The notes: generated by a model not told the origin, from the sequence alone. A DNA stretch of 64,000 nucleotides from Celerinatantimonas yamalensis (GCF_046054155.1 NZ_JBEQCT010000006.1:181945-245944), one strand, 5' to 3'. Shown: positions 46,298 to 55,975, counted from the stretch's first letter. Made by a program: numbers and translations.

Positions 46298-47542
46298 ATG
46301 GAGCAGACTCAAACCCCAGCCAAGGAATTATCGCTTCACTGGGCGCAGCATCTTAAATCTTTCCCACTGATCGTCTGGGTCGTGCTCATTGGCACGTTTA
46401 TCTCTCGGGTCAGCTATTTTATGGCGTGGCCATTTTTAGTGGTCTTTTTGTACCGCGATTATGGGGCCAGTGAATTATATGTTGGGTCCATTCTGGCCGC
46501 TTCGGCATTCGTTGGTGCTTTTTCGGGTTCCTGGTTGGGTTATCTCAGTGACCGATTTGGTCGGCGCCTGATTATGCTCGGTGGCTGCGTCTTAGCGGGC
46601 GCGGCCTATAGTGGTATTGGTGCGGCCGACAAGTTGTGGCAATTTTTTGCGCTAATGCTGATGGTGGGATTAATGCGCCCGAGTATTGAAGCGCCTGGTA
46701 AGGCACTGATGGGTGACTATTTAGTTCATCCTAAAGCGCGTGAAGTTGCGTTGAATATTCGCTATTTTTTGGTCAATGCAGGCGGTGCTATCGGACCGCT
46801 CATTGGTATTTATTTGGGACTTTCGCATCCCCAACAACTGTTTTACGCTACGGGTATTGTCTATCTCATCTATGGCGCAGTAATGGGCTGGGTATTTTGC
46901 TATTACGCTCCCAAGGTTAAAAAATCAGTCACTGCCCAAAGTAAGTTGCGTTTGAGTGAGGTGTTTAAAGTGATTCGAGCCGATCATGGCTTTGCTTTAT
47001 TACTGCTCGCAGACATTTGCATGTTAATCGCTTATGCCCAGTATGAATCATCATTGCCACAGATTGTCAGTCGTTCTGGTTTAGCTCATGCTGGAAATTG
47101 GGTCGGCTATCTGATCCTTGTTAATACCGTGACTATTGTCCTATTGCAATTTCCGTTGTTATCGCTTCTTCGTCATTATCGATTAATTATTCGTATTCGG
47201 ATTGGGGCGATACTGATGCTGCTGGCGCAAATGATTTTGATGTTTAGCTCGCAGCAATGGCCATTTGGCTGGTTGCTAGGTATATTTTGTTTAAGTGTCG
47301 GAGAGTCGATTATCTTTCCATCATTGAATGTCTTGATTGACCAAATTGCACCGGATCATCTACGTGGCACTTATTTTGGAGTGGCCTCTTTTACCGCGGT
47401 CGGATTTGCGTTGGGGCCGCTACTTGGTGGGGTGATTTTGCAATATAGCTCAGCGGTTAGTTTATATGCTCTATGTTTTGTATTAATGGGCTTGTCACTG
47501 TGGCTATTTGGGCGGGTTAAATTGGGATCTTGGGGGGGGTAG
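46298..47542 (+). CDS. Major facilitator superfamily transporter
   Basis: A 414-residue protein with about twelve membrane helices. The MFS signature GYLSDRFGRRLIML lies between helices 2 and 3. The N-terminal half (SRVSYFMAWPFLVVFLYRDYG) recalls drug exporters of the MdtH type, but the substrate cannot be determined. The start has GTAGGAG upstream. It converges on the TDT-family transporter gene with a 104-bp gap. Confidence 0.88.
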   Translation: MEQTQTPAKELSLHWAQHLKSFPLIVWVVLIGTFISRVSYFMAWPFLVVFLYRDYGASELYVGSILAASAFVGAFSGSWLGYLSDRFGRRLIMLGGCVLAGAAYSGIGAADKLWQFFALMLMVGLMRPSIEAPGKALMGDYLVHPKAREVALNIRYFLVNAGGAIGPLIGIYLGLSHPQQLFYATGIVYLIYGAVMGWVFCYYAPKVKKSVTAQSKLRLSEVFKVIRADHGFALLLLADICMLIAYAQYESSLPQIVSRSGLAHAGNWVGYLILVNTVTIVLLQFPLLSLLRHYRLIIRIRIGAILMLLAQMILMFSSQQWPFGWLLGIFCLSVGESIIFPSLNVLIDQIAPDHLRGTYFGVASFTAVGFALGPLLGGVILQYSSAVSLYALCFVLMGLSLWLFGRVKLGSWGG

Positions 47543-47646
47543 TCTTCAGCCATCACGCCAAAATGGAGCCTCTGAGCACTGCGCTCATGAGGCTCGCTAT
47601 CTTATCGCGTACTCAGCGTTTCTTTGCTAACTCGTCATTTACCATC

Positions 47647-48660
47647 CTACGCGAGGTAATCTTGCGGTTGTTGTCGTTCTACGCATTGGCTAGAACGTTG
47701 ACTTTGATGTTCCGTCCATAACTGCCAAGACCAACCCAGATAACGCCAGCACACATATGCAATCACGACACTGCCAATAACAACCTCTACGTTGGCAAGA
47801 AAGTGCAGTTGTTGACTGTAGACTAGCCCCCCAGGGAAACTAGCGACTAAAGCGGAGAGTTTATAGAGCGCGGTTGCCCCGATCGCCATCGGGAAGGTAA
47901 ACGCTGAATAACCTGGACTAAACGGTAATCGGAGCAGATGAAAAAAGGCTAAATAGATAATCGCTGTCATTAAGATAGCAATGCCCATCAACAACGCGCA
48001 CATCAGCAGTGAAGGCTGGCGAACGACGGTCAGGTAGCCAGCTAATGATAAACTCGCAGGCGCAGCTAAAATTGCGATGGTCGGTTTGGCTGCATCGGAT
48101 ACTTGCGTGCAGAAGATAAAGCGATAGAACATAACGGGTAATAAAAAGGCGTAGCTAATCAGGCCAAACCATAACAACACTAGGCTTAAGTGGCTAAAAT
48201 AGTGGCTCGGCGCGGCCACATCTGCAACGATAATCCCAACGGGTGGAACAAACCAACTGGGCACAAAATGATGGATCTTCAACACGCGCACGCGCACGAT
48301 GACAAATACGGCGAGAAAACTTAGGTGGATGATCACAGCCAGCAACCATAGTGCCGCGCCTGCATGGGGCGAGAGTTTTTCAAGTGATTTTGAAATGACC
48401 ATCAATGCCATGGCGAACGTAGGAACGACACTGCCGATGACCGGATGTAAAAGATCATTGAGCAGTGCCCGAGGGTGTAAGCAGAATTTATAGGCGAGTA
48501 GTGACAGTAACCCTGCCGCGACAATAGCACCAAAACTTTGGCTATAACCATGGAGTGCAAACGTGTTTTCTAGACTCCAGCAGATACTGGCAAACCCCAG
48601 CGCTAAACCTGCCAATGGCGCGGGGATATATTGCATCCGGCGGTGGATGATTTGAAACAT
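47647..48660 (-). CDS. TDT (TehA/SLAC1) family transporter
   Basis: A 337-residue integral membrane protein of the tellurite-resistance/dicarboxylate transporter family, which contains TehA, plant SLAC1 anion channels and fungal sulfite exporter Ssu1. The N-terminal YIPAPLAGLALGFASICW and the FSPGYSAFTFPMAIGATALYK segment are family hallmarks, with about ten helices. It is divergent from a LysR regulator across 103 bp, so expression is probably inducible. Sulfite or another small anion is a reasonable substrate guess, not shown. Confidence 0.85.
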   Translation of the reverse strand: MFQIIHRRMQYIPAPLAGLALGFASICWSLENTFALHGYSQSFGAIVAAGLLSLLAYKFCLHPRALLNDLLHPVIGSVVPTFAMALMVISKSLEKLSPHAGAALWLLAVIIHLSFLAVFVIVRVRVLKIHHFVPSWFVPPVGIIVADVAAPSHYFSHLSLVLLWFGLISYAFLLPVMFYRFIFCTQVSDAAKPTIAILAAPASLSLAGYLTVVRQPSLLMCALLMGIAILMTAIIYLAFFHLLRLPFSPGYSAFTFPMAIGATALYKLSALVASFPGGLVYSQQLHFLANVEVVIGSVVIAYVCWRYLGWSWQLWTEHQSQRSSQCVERQQPQDYLA

Positions 48661-48763
48661 GGCTCGAATCTCTGAATATGGATAAGGCTTTTAGTATAGG
48701 GCGCTTCATTTGTTTAAAATATCTCGTTATATTTAACCAATGGTTTAGTTAGACTATACGATT

Positions 48764-49666
48764 ATGGATATTACCTTAAAGCAATTGCAGGTCTTCGTTG
48801 CTATTACGCAGCATGGCACGTTGGCGGCGGCTGCCGAAAAACTGTTTATGACCAAGGGGGCCGCTTCTCAGAATCTAGCGCAACTGGAAGCGCGGTTGAA
48901 ACAGCCTTTGTTTGATCGCTACCGTGGCCGTTTATTGCTTAATGAACAAGGCCGACAGTTACAGCCTAAGGCTGATGAACTGTTAGATCGTAGTCGCGAA
49001 ATTCAGTCATTATTTAGTCAGTCATCTCAATTACTGCGTGTCGGTAGTTCCAAGACGACAGCCAGTCGGCAGCTGCCAGAGTTGCTTGGTCAGTTCAGCC
49101 AACAGCAAGGTTGGTTGCCAAAGGTCACTATTGAAAATAGCCAGACACTCTTTGCCAAGCTACGCAGTTTTGAATTAGATATTGCGATGGTTGAGGCGCC
49201 AACGAGTGACCCGTTGTTACATCAACAAGCTTGGTTTGATGATGAGATGGTGGTGATTGCCGCGCGGCGGCATCCATTGGCGAAGCGCTCTATGGTAAGT
49301 TTCACGCAATTAGCCCAAGAGCCTTGGATCTTACGAGAGCAAGGATCGGGCAGCCGCGATTTTTTTGAGCAACAGCTTGCGCCGTTGATTGACTATCCAG
49401 CGCCGTTACTTGAGGTGGACAGCTTTGAAACACTGCGCCGCTGCGTCATTGAGCAACTCGGGTTGACCTTTGCTTCGCGCCAATTGGTTGATCTCTCGCC
49501 AGAGCGGGACGCGTTATCTATTATTGCTTGTCCAAAACGTTTTATTCGAACGTTGTATTTATGTTATCACCGCGATAAATATTTAGGCCAGAATATTCAA
49601 AAGTGGCTCCAGCTCGCTTTAGCTCACCCCAACGTGGCAAAACAGCCGCAGAGCAATGAGGATTGA
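48764..49666 (+). CDS. LysR-family regulator of the TDT transporter
   Basis: A 300-residue LysR regulator. The winged HTH (LKQLQVFVAITQHGTLAAAAEKLFMTKGAAS) is at residues 5-60 and the type 2 periplasmic-binding-like effector domain spans about 90-290 (LRVGSSKTTASRQLPELLGQF, RSFELDIAMVEAP). It resembles the YeiE-like regulator at 55082 over its length, including the EPWILREQGSGSRDFFEQQ / RWVLRELGSGTRETF segment. It is divergent from the TDT gene. Confidence 0.9.
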   Translation: MDITLKQLQVFVAITQHGTLAAAAEKLFMTKGAASQNLAQLEARLKQPLFDRYRGRLLLNEQGRQLQPKADELLDRSREIQSLFSQSSQLLRVGSSKTTASRQLPELLGQFSQQQGWLPKVTIENSQTLFAKLRSFELDIAMVEAPTSDPLLHQQAWFDDEMVVIAARRHPLAKRSMVSFTQLAQEPWILREQGSGSRDFFEQQLAPLIDYPAPLLEVDSFETLRRCVIEQLGLTFASRQLVDLSPERDALSIIACPKRFIRTLYLCYHRDKYLGQNIQKWLQLALAHPNVAKQPQSNED

Positions 49667-49748
49667 CGCGGTTATAAGCTGGCATACTTGATGGTTTGAA
49701 GATTTGCTAGGATGCCAAGCAGTAAACAGCTGTGCGAAATTTTGAACA

Positions 49749-49774
49749 AGCTCTCCAGTACACACTGGAGAGCT
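49749..49774 (-). terminator. Hairpin downstream of the SulP gene
   Basis: AGCTCTCCAGT (49749-49759) pairs with ACTGGAGAGCT (49764-49774). It sits 8 bp past the SulP stop on the minus strand, but no proper T run follows on either strand, so termination is likely but not certain. Confidence 0.6.
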
Positions 49775-49781
49775 CTATGGG

Positions 49782-51335
49782 TTAGGCTAGCGCGTCATCA
49801 GCAACGTGATAATGCGGGTCTTCAATCACGTTCACTTCAACTAAGTTCCCAGCTTTTTTCAGTAACTTGCGACAATCACCACTTAAGTGACGCAGATGCA
49901 GCTGCTTATTCGCTTTTAGGTAGCGCTCGGCCAAGGTGTCAATCGCTTCAATGGCCGAATGATCGGAAACGCGGGCATTGGCAAAGTCAATGATGACATG
50001 TTTCGGATCGCTATGAACATCAAACAGCTCTAAGAATGGATGAACTGAGCTGAAAAATAACGGACCGGTGAGCTGGTAGATCTTATCGTCTCCTTCAAGA
50101 TGAGTTTGCACACTGATATTTTTGGCATGTTTCCAGGCAAACACCAAGGCGCAGATAATTACCCCGACAAATACAGCGGTGGCCAGATCGGTGAAGATTG
50201 TTACCACAGACACTAAGATAATCACTAGCGAGTCCGTTTTGGGGATCTTATTAAACAGCCGCAGGCTTGACCATTCAAAGGTTGCGATGACCACCATAAA
50301 CATGACCCCAACGAGTGCCGCAATGGGGATCATTTCGATGAGTGTTGAAGCAAACAAAATAAAGCACATTAAGCCAACTGCAGCGGTTAAGCCGGATAGG
50401 CGACCTCGGCCACCGGAGCGAATATTGATCATGCTTTGACCAATCATCGCGCAGCCACCCATGCCGCCAAAAAAGCCTGTGACCACGTTGGCCAAACCTT
50501 GGCCCACACATTCGCGATTACTGCGACCACGGGTCTCGGTCATTTCATCAATCACGGTCAGAGTTAATAACGATTCAATCAGCCCGACACCTGCCATAAT
50601 AAAGGCATATGGGATCACCACCTTAATGGTTTCCCAGTTCAGCGCAATGTCTGGAATATGAAACGTCGGCCAGCCACCGGCAATCGTTGCGTGTGGATTC
50701 CCTGTCATCTGCTGCAGAAAATCTAGCACGGTGCGCGTGTGTAAATTAAAGAAATAGGTCACCAAGGTGACGATCACAATGGCGGCCAGTGAGGCAGGAA
50801 TGGCTTTAGTCAGTTTCGGTAAAAAGTGCACGATCGCCATCGTCAGCGCCACTAATGCGAGCATGATCCAAAGCTGAGGACCACTCATCCAATGGCTGAT
50901 ACCTGCGGCATCTTTGACTTTAAAGTTACCTAATTGGGCTAAGAAAATAACAATCGCTAGCCCATTCACAAATCCCAGCATCACTGGATGCGGGACCATC
51001 CGAATGAATTTGCCCAGCCGGAATACCCCCGCTAAGATTTGAAAGATCCCCATCATGACGACGGCAGCAAATAGGTACTGTTCACCGTGTTGTAATACCA
51101 AGGCGACGATCACCACCGCAACCGAACCTGTTGCCCCCGAAATCATTCCTGGCCGGCCGCCAAAAATGGCAGTGAAAAAACCAATAATTGCCGCTGCATA
51201 GAGCCCAACTAGCGGGCCAACTCCGGCGACAAAGGCAAAGGCTACCGCTTCGGGGACAAGGGCTAGGGCAACAGTGATCCCTGATAGTAAGTCGTTGCGC
51301 AGCGATGCTCCACTGAACTTAGGAAATTCAAACAT
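49782..51335 (-). CDS. SulP family anion transporter with STAS domain
   Basis: A 517-residue SLC26/SulP protein. The membrane domain (about residues 10-390, ten to fourteen helices) has SGITVALALVPEAVAFAFVAGV and GMISGATGSVAVV. A C-terminal STAS domain (about 400-510) contains HVIIDFANARVSDHSAIEAI. Family members carry sulfate, bicarbonate or dicarboxylates; the substrate is not resolved here. It is monocistronic. Confidence 0.93.
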   Translation of the reverse strand: MFEFPKFSGASLRNDLLSGITVALALVPEAVAFAFVAGVGPLVGLYAAAIIGFFTAIFGGRPGMISGATGSVAVVIVALVLQHGEQYLFAAVVMMGIFQILAGVFRLGKFIRMVPHPVMLGFVNGLAIVIFLAQLGNFKVKDAAGISHWMSGPQLWIMLALVALTMAIVHFLPKLTKAIPASLAAIVIVTLVTYFFNLHTRTVLDFLQQMTGNPHATIAGGWPTFHIPDIALNWETIKVVIPYAFIMAGVGLIESLLTLTVIDEMTETRGRSNRECVGQGLANVVTGFFGGMGGCAMIGQSMINIRSGGRGRLSGLTAAVGLMCFILFASTLIEMIPIAALVGVMFMVVIATFEWSSLRLFNKIPKTDSLVIILVSVVTIFTDLATAVFVGVIICALVFAWKHAKNISVQTHLEGDDKIYQLTGPLFFSSVHPFLELFDVHSDPKHVIIDFANARVSDHSAIEAIDTLAERYLKANKQLHLRHLSGDCRKLLKKAGNLVEVNVIEDPHYHVADDALA

Positions 51336-51704
51336 AGTTGTGTTATCCGTGATCGGTCTTGTTGTGGAATAAAACCAGTTGCCTGAGGCAAAAGAGACGA
51401 GAGTCTAACAAAAACTGTGATTCAGTTCAAAAAATAAGCGCCATCTCTATAAAATAGCAGTGGATAATGATCATCGGATGAAATGTCATCGGTCGTATCG
51501 ATATTTTCCCTTTTAATGGGTGAAATAAGCCTATGGGTAAAAATCACTAGGTGATAATTTTACCCAGCGCAGCGCAGCGCTGCGTGAAGCGATTAGGGCG
51601 TCCATCCGCGAGTTGGTGTGTCGCCGAACATGGGTTTGTCTCTTTCATTGTCGATGAACTCGGTTAATACTGGTAAGCCAGCATGAGCCAAGTAGGAGCG
51701 TTTG
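51336..51704. promoter_or_regulatory. sulP/rbn divergent intergenic region with hairpin
   Basis: 369 bp with no gene. GGGTAAAAATCAC and GTGATAATTTTACCC at 51535-51565 form a 13-bp stem with a two-base bulge and a TAG loop, not followed by Ts, so an operator or RNA structure rather than a terminator. A CGCAGC-GCTGCG palindrome (about 51573-51584) follows. The rbn ribosome site AGGAG lies six bases before its ATG. Confidence 0.5.
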
Positions 51705-52553
51705 ATGCAATCAGTCATACAGTGGTTCGAATATTGGAAAGAGCATGGGCTCGACTTTGCTAAATTTTTAATCAACCGTATTCGGTCTGATCGACTGACG
51801 ACCACGGCAGGGGCCTTGGCGTATACCACTTTGCTGTCATTAGTGCCGATGATCGCGGTGGTTTTTTCTATCATCAGTGCGGTACCGTCGTTTTCTGGCG
51901 TGCAAACGCGGTTGGAAGATCTCTTATTTAGCAATTTTGTGCCCGCCGCAGGTGATCTATTACGCTCGCAGATCAATCAGTTTGTCACCAATGCGAGCCG
52001 TACCACGACCATTGGTGGCGTTTTTGTGTTAGTGGTCGCAGTGCTGCTTATTGCTTCGGTTGAAAATGCGCTCAACCGAATTTGGCGGCGCACCCGTAGC
52101 CGCAATTTAATTCGAGCGCTACCGACCTATTGGATGATTTTAACCCTTGGGCCCGTGTTAGTTGGCGCCAGTCTAGCGGTGAGTTCATATATCTTCTCAC
52201 TGGAGTTTTTTAGCGAGAATAGTTTAGGTGGTTTTTGGCCATCCATGGTGCGCGTCGTGCCAATAGGGCTTTCAACAATCGCCTTTATGTTACTCTATCT
52301 CATCATGCCTAATAAACGGGTTCGCTTAAGGCATGCGTTTGCTGGGGCTTTACTCGCTGGCGTGTTATTTGAACTGGGTAAGCGCTGCTTTGCACTGTAC
52401 TTGAGTTCATTTAACTCTTATCAAGCGATTTACGGCGCACTTGCGGCAATCCCCATCTTATTTGTTTGGGTGTACATCAGTTGGATCATTGTGTTACTTG
52501 GCGCTGAATATAGCGCAGCACTGGATGAATTTGAACAAGCTGAACCAGAATAA
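51705..52553 (+). CDS. rbn: YihY/BrkB family inner-membrane protein
   Basis: A 282-residue protein with six predicted membrane helices. Family signatures are RLTTTAGALAYTTLLSLVPMIAVVFSI and YGALAAIPILFVWVYISWIIVLLGAEYSA. It was formerly called ribonuclease BN by mistake; that activity belongs to another gene. The function is unknown. The ATG at 51705 has AGGAG six bases upstream. The yihY-dtd-yiiD order is as in E. coli. Confidence 0.93.
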   Translation: MQSVIQWFEYWKEHGLDFAKFLINRIRSDRLTTTAGALAYTTLLSLVPMIAVVFSIISAVPSFSGVQTRLEDLLFSNFVPAAGDLLRSQINQFVTNASRTTTIGGVFVLVVAVLLIASVENALNRIWRRTRSRNLIRALPTYWMILTLGPVLVGASLAVSSYIFSLEFFSENSLGGFWPSMVRVVPIGLSTIAFMLLYLIMPNKRVRLRHAFAGALLAGVLFELGKRCFALYLSSFNSYQAIYGALAAIPILFVWVYISWIIVLLGAEYSAALDEFEQAEPE

Positions 52554-52573
52554 AACAGGAGTCAGTCAGGTTT

Positions 52574-53011
52574 ATGATTGGATTAATACAACGCGTTAGC
52601 CGTGCCTCAGTGACCATCAGTGGCAATACGGCTGGGGCGATTGAGCAAGGCCTATTGGTGTTGCTTGGCGTCGAGCAGGGTGATGATGCCAGCCATGTTG
52701 AGGCGTTGGCACGCAAGGTTTGCCATTACCGTGTCTTTGCTGATGCGCAAGGCAAAACCAACCTTAATGTACAACAAATCGGCGGCGCATTGCTGGTGGT
52801 GTCGCAGTTTACTCTCTGCGCGGATACGCAAAAAGGGCTGCGTCCGGGGTTTTCTAAAGCCGCGGAGCCCTCACAGGCACAGCAACTGTATCAACAGTTT
52901 TGCCAAAGCTGCGAAGGATATGGATTGCGTATCGCGACGGGCGAGTTTGGCGCTGATATGCAAGTTGAACTAGTCAATGATGGACCGATGACCTTTTGGT
53001 TACAGGTTTAA
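52574..53011 (+). CDS. dtd: D-aminoacyl-tRNA deacylase
   Basis: Hydrolyses D-amino acids, and glycine mischarged on tRNA(Ala), from tRNA. Its 145 residues match E. coli exactly. The catalytic SQFTLCADTQKGLRPGF segment (about residue 77 on) and the cross-subunit Gly-cisPro motif VNDGPMTFWLQV at the C-terminus are intact. It lies 20 bp after rbn. Confidence 0.97.
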   Translation: MIGLIQRVSRASVTISGNTAGAIEQGLLVLLGVEQGDDASHVEALARKVCHYRVFADAQGKTNLNVQQIGGALLVVSQFTLCADTQKGLRPGFSKAAEPSQAQQLYQQFCQSCEGYGLRIATGEFGADMQVELVNDGPMTFWLQV

Positions 53012-53056
53012 ACCGTTAGCCAACGTGAATAGATGGGTAAGTAGAGGAGTCGGGAA

Positions 53057-53998
53057 ATGCCATATCAAATTGTAACCCCAGAAACCGATGAGCAACTGGC
53101 GCGTTATTATCAGTTTCGCTGGGAAGTGCTCAATAAGCCCCTGCAATTGCCGCTTGGCAGCGAACGTGATGCCTACGATACCCACAGTCAACACCGCATG
53201 GTGGTTGATGACCGTGATACTATTTTAGCGATTGGTCGATTATTTATTACCGATAGTGAGGAGGCGCTCATTCGTCATATTGCGGTGAATCCTGACTATC
53301 GCAAACAGGGATTGGGTTTGATCGTGATGCGCTCGCTTGAACAGGCGGCGTTAGATGAAGGCGTGCAGCGTATTGTTTTAACAGCGCGCGATCAAGACTC
53401 GCAAGAGTTCTTCACCCAAGCCGGTTATTTGCCCGATGGGGAACCTTACTTCTACAAACGGAATTTATTTCAACAGCAGATGGTTAAACGCTTAGATGAG
53501 CGTTGCCAATTTATTCGTCACCCTGAACTGTGTCATAAGCTCTATCAAGAGATCTACAAGCGCATTCCCTTAAGTGAAAAGATTGGTATCAAGTTAACCC
53601 GTTATGATGATCAACTGCTGGAAACTCGCTTGTCACTGGGTGGAAATGCCAATGTCTATGAGTCAATGTTTGCGGGTAGTAGTTATTGTCAGGCGCTACT
53701 GACCGCTTGGTCGCTGTTATGGTTGGCGCTACAAGAGCTGAACATGGACGCAGAAATTGTTTTGATTGATGCGCAAATCCAGCATCGACGCCCCATTCAA
53801 GGTGAGTGTTCGGCGCAGGCTTTGCTCGGACAGATAAAAAATATGCATCGCTCGTTTAGTAGTGGTCATTCTCGAACGCGCTTTAAGATTGCTGTTGCGC
53901 TTTATAGCGGCGACCGTTTGGTCGCCGAATTTGAGGGATTCTTTTTACTGCGTCGACTACAGTGTCGCCGGCCAAAAGAAGTGGATCAGGGTCGATGA
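53057..53998 (+). CDS. yiiD: YiiD: GNAT acetyltransferase-thioesterase fusion protein
   Basis: A two-domain protein of 313 residues (E. coli YiiD/FabY 329). The N-terminal GNAT domain (about 1-140) has the acetyl-CoA motif VNPDYRKQGLGLIVMRSLE. The C-terminal hotdog-fold domain (about 155-300) has KIGIKLTRYDDQLLETRLSLGGNANVYESMFAGS, related to the YiiD putative thioesterase family. In E. coli the protein is linked to initiation of fatty-acid synthesis. Its last 42 bases overlap the convergent yeiH gene, and the tail RRLQCRRPKEVDQGR is read from that overlap. Confidence 0.92.
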   Translation: MPYQIVTPETDEQLARYYQFRWEVLNKPLQLPLGSERDAYDTHSQHRMVVDDRDTILAIGRLFITDSEEALIRHIAVNPDYRKQGLGLIVMRSLEQAALDEGVQRIVLTARDQDSQEFFTQAGYLPDGEPYFYKRNLFQQQMVKRLDERCQFIRHPELCHKLYQEIYKRIPLSEKIGIKLTRYDDQLLETRLSLGGNANVYESMFAGSSYCQALLTAWSLLWLALQELNMDAEIVLIDAQIQHRRPIQGECSAQALLGQIKNMHRSFSSGHSRTRFKIAVALYSGDRLVAEFEGFFLLRRLQCRRPKEVDQGR

Positions 53999-54973
53999 AA
54001 TAGCCACCATCATCACAAACAGGCATAACGCTAACAGTATCGCTTTAGCGCTGCTGGCATGGATATTTTTAAGCCGAGTGTTAAAGCCTAGCGCTGACAT
54101 CGCCATGGCGAGCACCAGTGTATCAAATTGCAATAAACCAGCTCGCAGTGCATGACTGATTGGCAGATAGCCATTAATCAGCACCACGGCAATAAATCCA
54201 AATGCAAACCATGGAATAGTGATCTTCCCTCGGGTGACCTGCTCGCCATTTGCTTGCGCTTGTTGACGACGTTGCCACAGCCAACTGATGATCAGCAGTG
54301 CAGGCGCGAGCAGCATGACGCGGGCAAGTTTGACGATGACCGCGACGTTAGCCGCCTGCGGACTGATGCTTTCGCCAATCACGACCACCTGTGCCACTTC
54401 GTGAGTGGTGGAACCGGCAAGCGCGGCAAACGCATCTTGTGACATATGCAAAAATGGAAACAGCAGTGGATACCCAAACATGGCTAGTGTCCCAAAGATC
54501 ACCACCGTCGCGACCGCAACGACGACATATTCATCTTTGGGTTTGATGACCGGATCCACCGCCATCACTGCTGCTGCACCGCAAATCCCTGTGCCAGCAG
54601 CGGTTAACAACGCTAATTCAGGAGGCAGCTTGAAAACGCGGGTGCCCAGAAAATAGCCGACGGTAAGCACCGATGTCACCATCACTGCTGCTAGACCGAT
54701 CCCCGGCCAGCCAATTGCAACCAACTGGCTAACGGTAATATGCAGGCCAAATAGCATCACGCCTAGACGCAGCAGCCGGCTCTGGGAAAATCCGAGTCCT
54801 GGAGCGGTGGGCTGCAGATGCCGCTCTAATGGGCTGTTGGCGATAATAATACCGAGGATGAGCCCCACCATTAATGGACTTAATGCGACCCATTCGCTGA
54901 CATAATGGCTAAGCACTGACCCGATAAGTGCAGTCACAAGTGCCAATATAATCCCTGGGAGAAACCTCTTCAT
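53957..54973 (-). CDS. yeiH: YeiH family putative exporter (UPF0324)
   Basis: A 338-residue membrane protein with about ten helices. Family signatures are SPLMVGLILGIIIANSPLERH, TGICGAAAVMAVDPVIK and GSTTHEVAQVVVIGE. YeiH proteins are annotated as putative sulfate exporters; no transport assay is known to me. It is divergent from a YeiE-like LysR gene across 108 bp, the arrangement seen in enterics. It overlaps the 3' end of yiiD by 42 bases. Confidence 0.93.
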   Translation of the reverse strand: MKRFLPGIILALVTALIGSVLSHYVSEWVALSPLMVGLILGIIIANSPLERHLQPTAPGLGFSQSRLLRLGVMLFGLHITVSQLVAIGWPGIGLAAVMVTSVLTVGYFLGTRVFKLPPELALLTAAGTGICGAAAVMAVDPVIKPKDEYVVVAVATVVIFGTLAMFGYPLLFPFLHMSQDAFAALAGSTTHEVAQVVVIGESISPQAANVAVIVKLARVMLLAPALLIISWLWQRRQQAQANGEQVTRGKITIPWFAFGFIAVVLINGYLPISHALRAGLLQFDTLVLAMAMSALGFNTRLKNIHASSAKAILLALCLFVMMVAISSTLIHFFWPATL

Positions 54974-55081
54974 TGCTTATTCCTTGCATAGAAACAAATA
55001 AAATCGTGGAGCGGTAGTCTAAGGAGTTGCATTTAATGAGTTAAACGAATAGTTTTGATATTTTAAATCAGAAAAATTGAT

Positions 55082-55969
55082 ATGAGCTTCTCACTGAAAC
55101 AGATCGTTGTCTTTGACGCCATTGCTCAAGTGGGCAGTGTGACTCAGGCTGCTGACCGACTGGCGATGACGCAATCGGCTGCAAGTATGGCGCTATCCCA
55201 GTTGGAACAACAATTAGGACATCCATTATTTGAACGGGCAGGGCGTCAATTGGTGCTAAATGCGTGGGGGCATTGGTTGCGGCCGCGGGCGAAGCGACTT
55301 TTGCAAGATGCTGCGCAGATCGATCAAGGTTTTCAAGGACGCCACCTGCTCTCCGGCGACTTACGACTTGGCATCAGCCAAACGATTGCTGAAATTTTGC
55401 TGCCGCAGCTCGTTTGCCAGCTCGACCAAAGTTATCCACAATTGCGTTTAGCGCCTCATGTTAGCAACAGTGAACAAGTCATTCATAGCTTGTTACAGCA
55501 TGACTTAGAGCTAGGGGTGATCGAGAGTCGTTGTGATGATTCTCGGTTGCATAGTGCTCATTGGTGTGATGATGAACTGGTGGTGGTGGTGGGCGCCGAG
55601 CATCCACTTGCCAAAAGTGCCGCGATGGTGAGTGTGGCGCAGTTAAGCCAGCTCCGATGGGTACTGCGTGAACTGGGCTCGGGCACTCGTGAAACCTTCA
55701 CCGGTGCTATCTTTAATCGGATCACCAAGCTCAATATCTGGCGTGAATTTAGCCATGTTCCAACCATAATGGCGCTGCTCAGTCAGGGTAGCTACGCCAG
55801 TTGTTTACCCAAACGGATCGTGCAAAGCGCAGTCCAATCAGGAATATTAGCGATTGTGCCAGTGGAAAATTTGCGTATCCACCGTCAATTTCACTTTGTT
55901 TGGCGCAAAGATGCCAGTAGCGATCCGCTGCGCGATTGCGTTATTGAGCAGGCGAAAACCATCCACTAA
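55082..55969 (+). CDS. yeiE: LysR-family regulator YeiE
   Basis: A 295-residue LysR regulator. The HTH is FSLKQIVVFDAIAQVGSVTQAADRLAMTQSAASMALSQLE (3-43), and an effector domain follows from about 90 (LRLGISQTIAEILLPQL). In Salmonella and Cronobacter YeiE is reported to respond to sulfite and to activate its divergent target yeiH. Divergent placement next to yeiH supports the name. The other LysR in the window at 48764 is a close relative. Confidence 0.88.
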   Translation: MSFSLKQIVVFDAIAQVGSVTQAADRLAMTQSAASMALSQLEQQLGHPLFERAGRQLVLNAWGHWLRPRAKRLLQDAAQIDQGFQGRHLLSGDLRLGISQTIAEILLPQLVCQLDQSYPQLRLAPHVSNSEQVIHSLLQHDLELGVIESRCDDSRLHSAHWCDDELVVVVGAEHPLAKSAAMVSVAQLSQLRWVLRELGSGTRETFTGAIFNRITKLNIWREFSHVPTIMALLSQGSYASCLPKRIVQSAVQSGILAIVPVENLRIHRQFHFVWRKDASSDPLRDCVIEQAKTIH

Positions 55970-55975
55970 CGGGCG

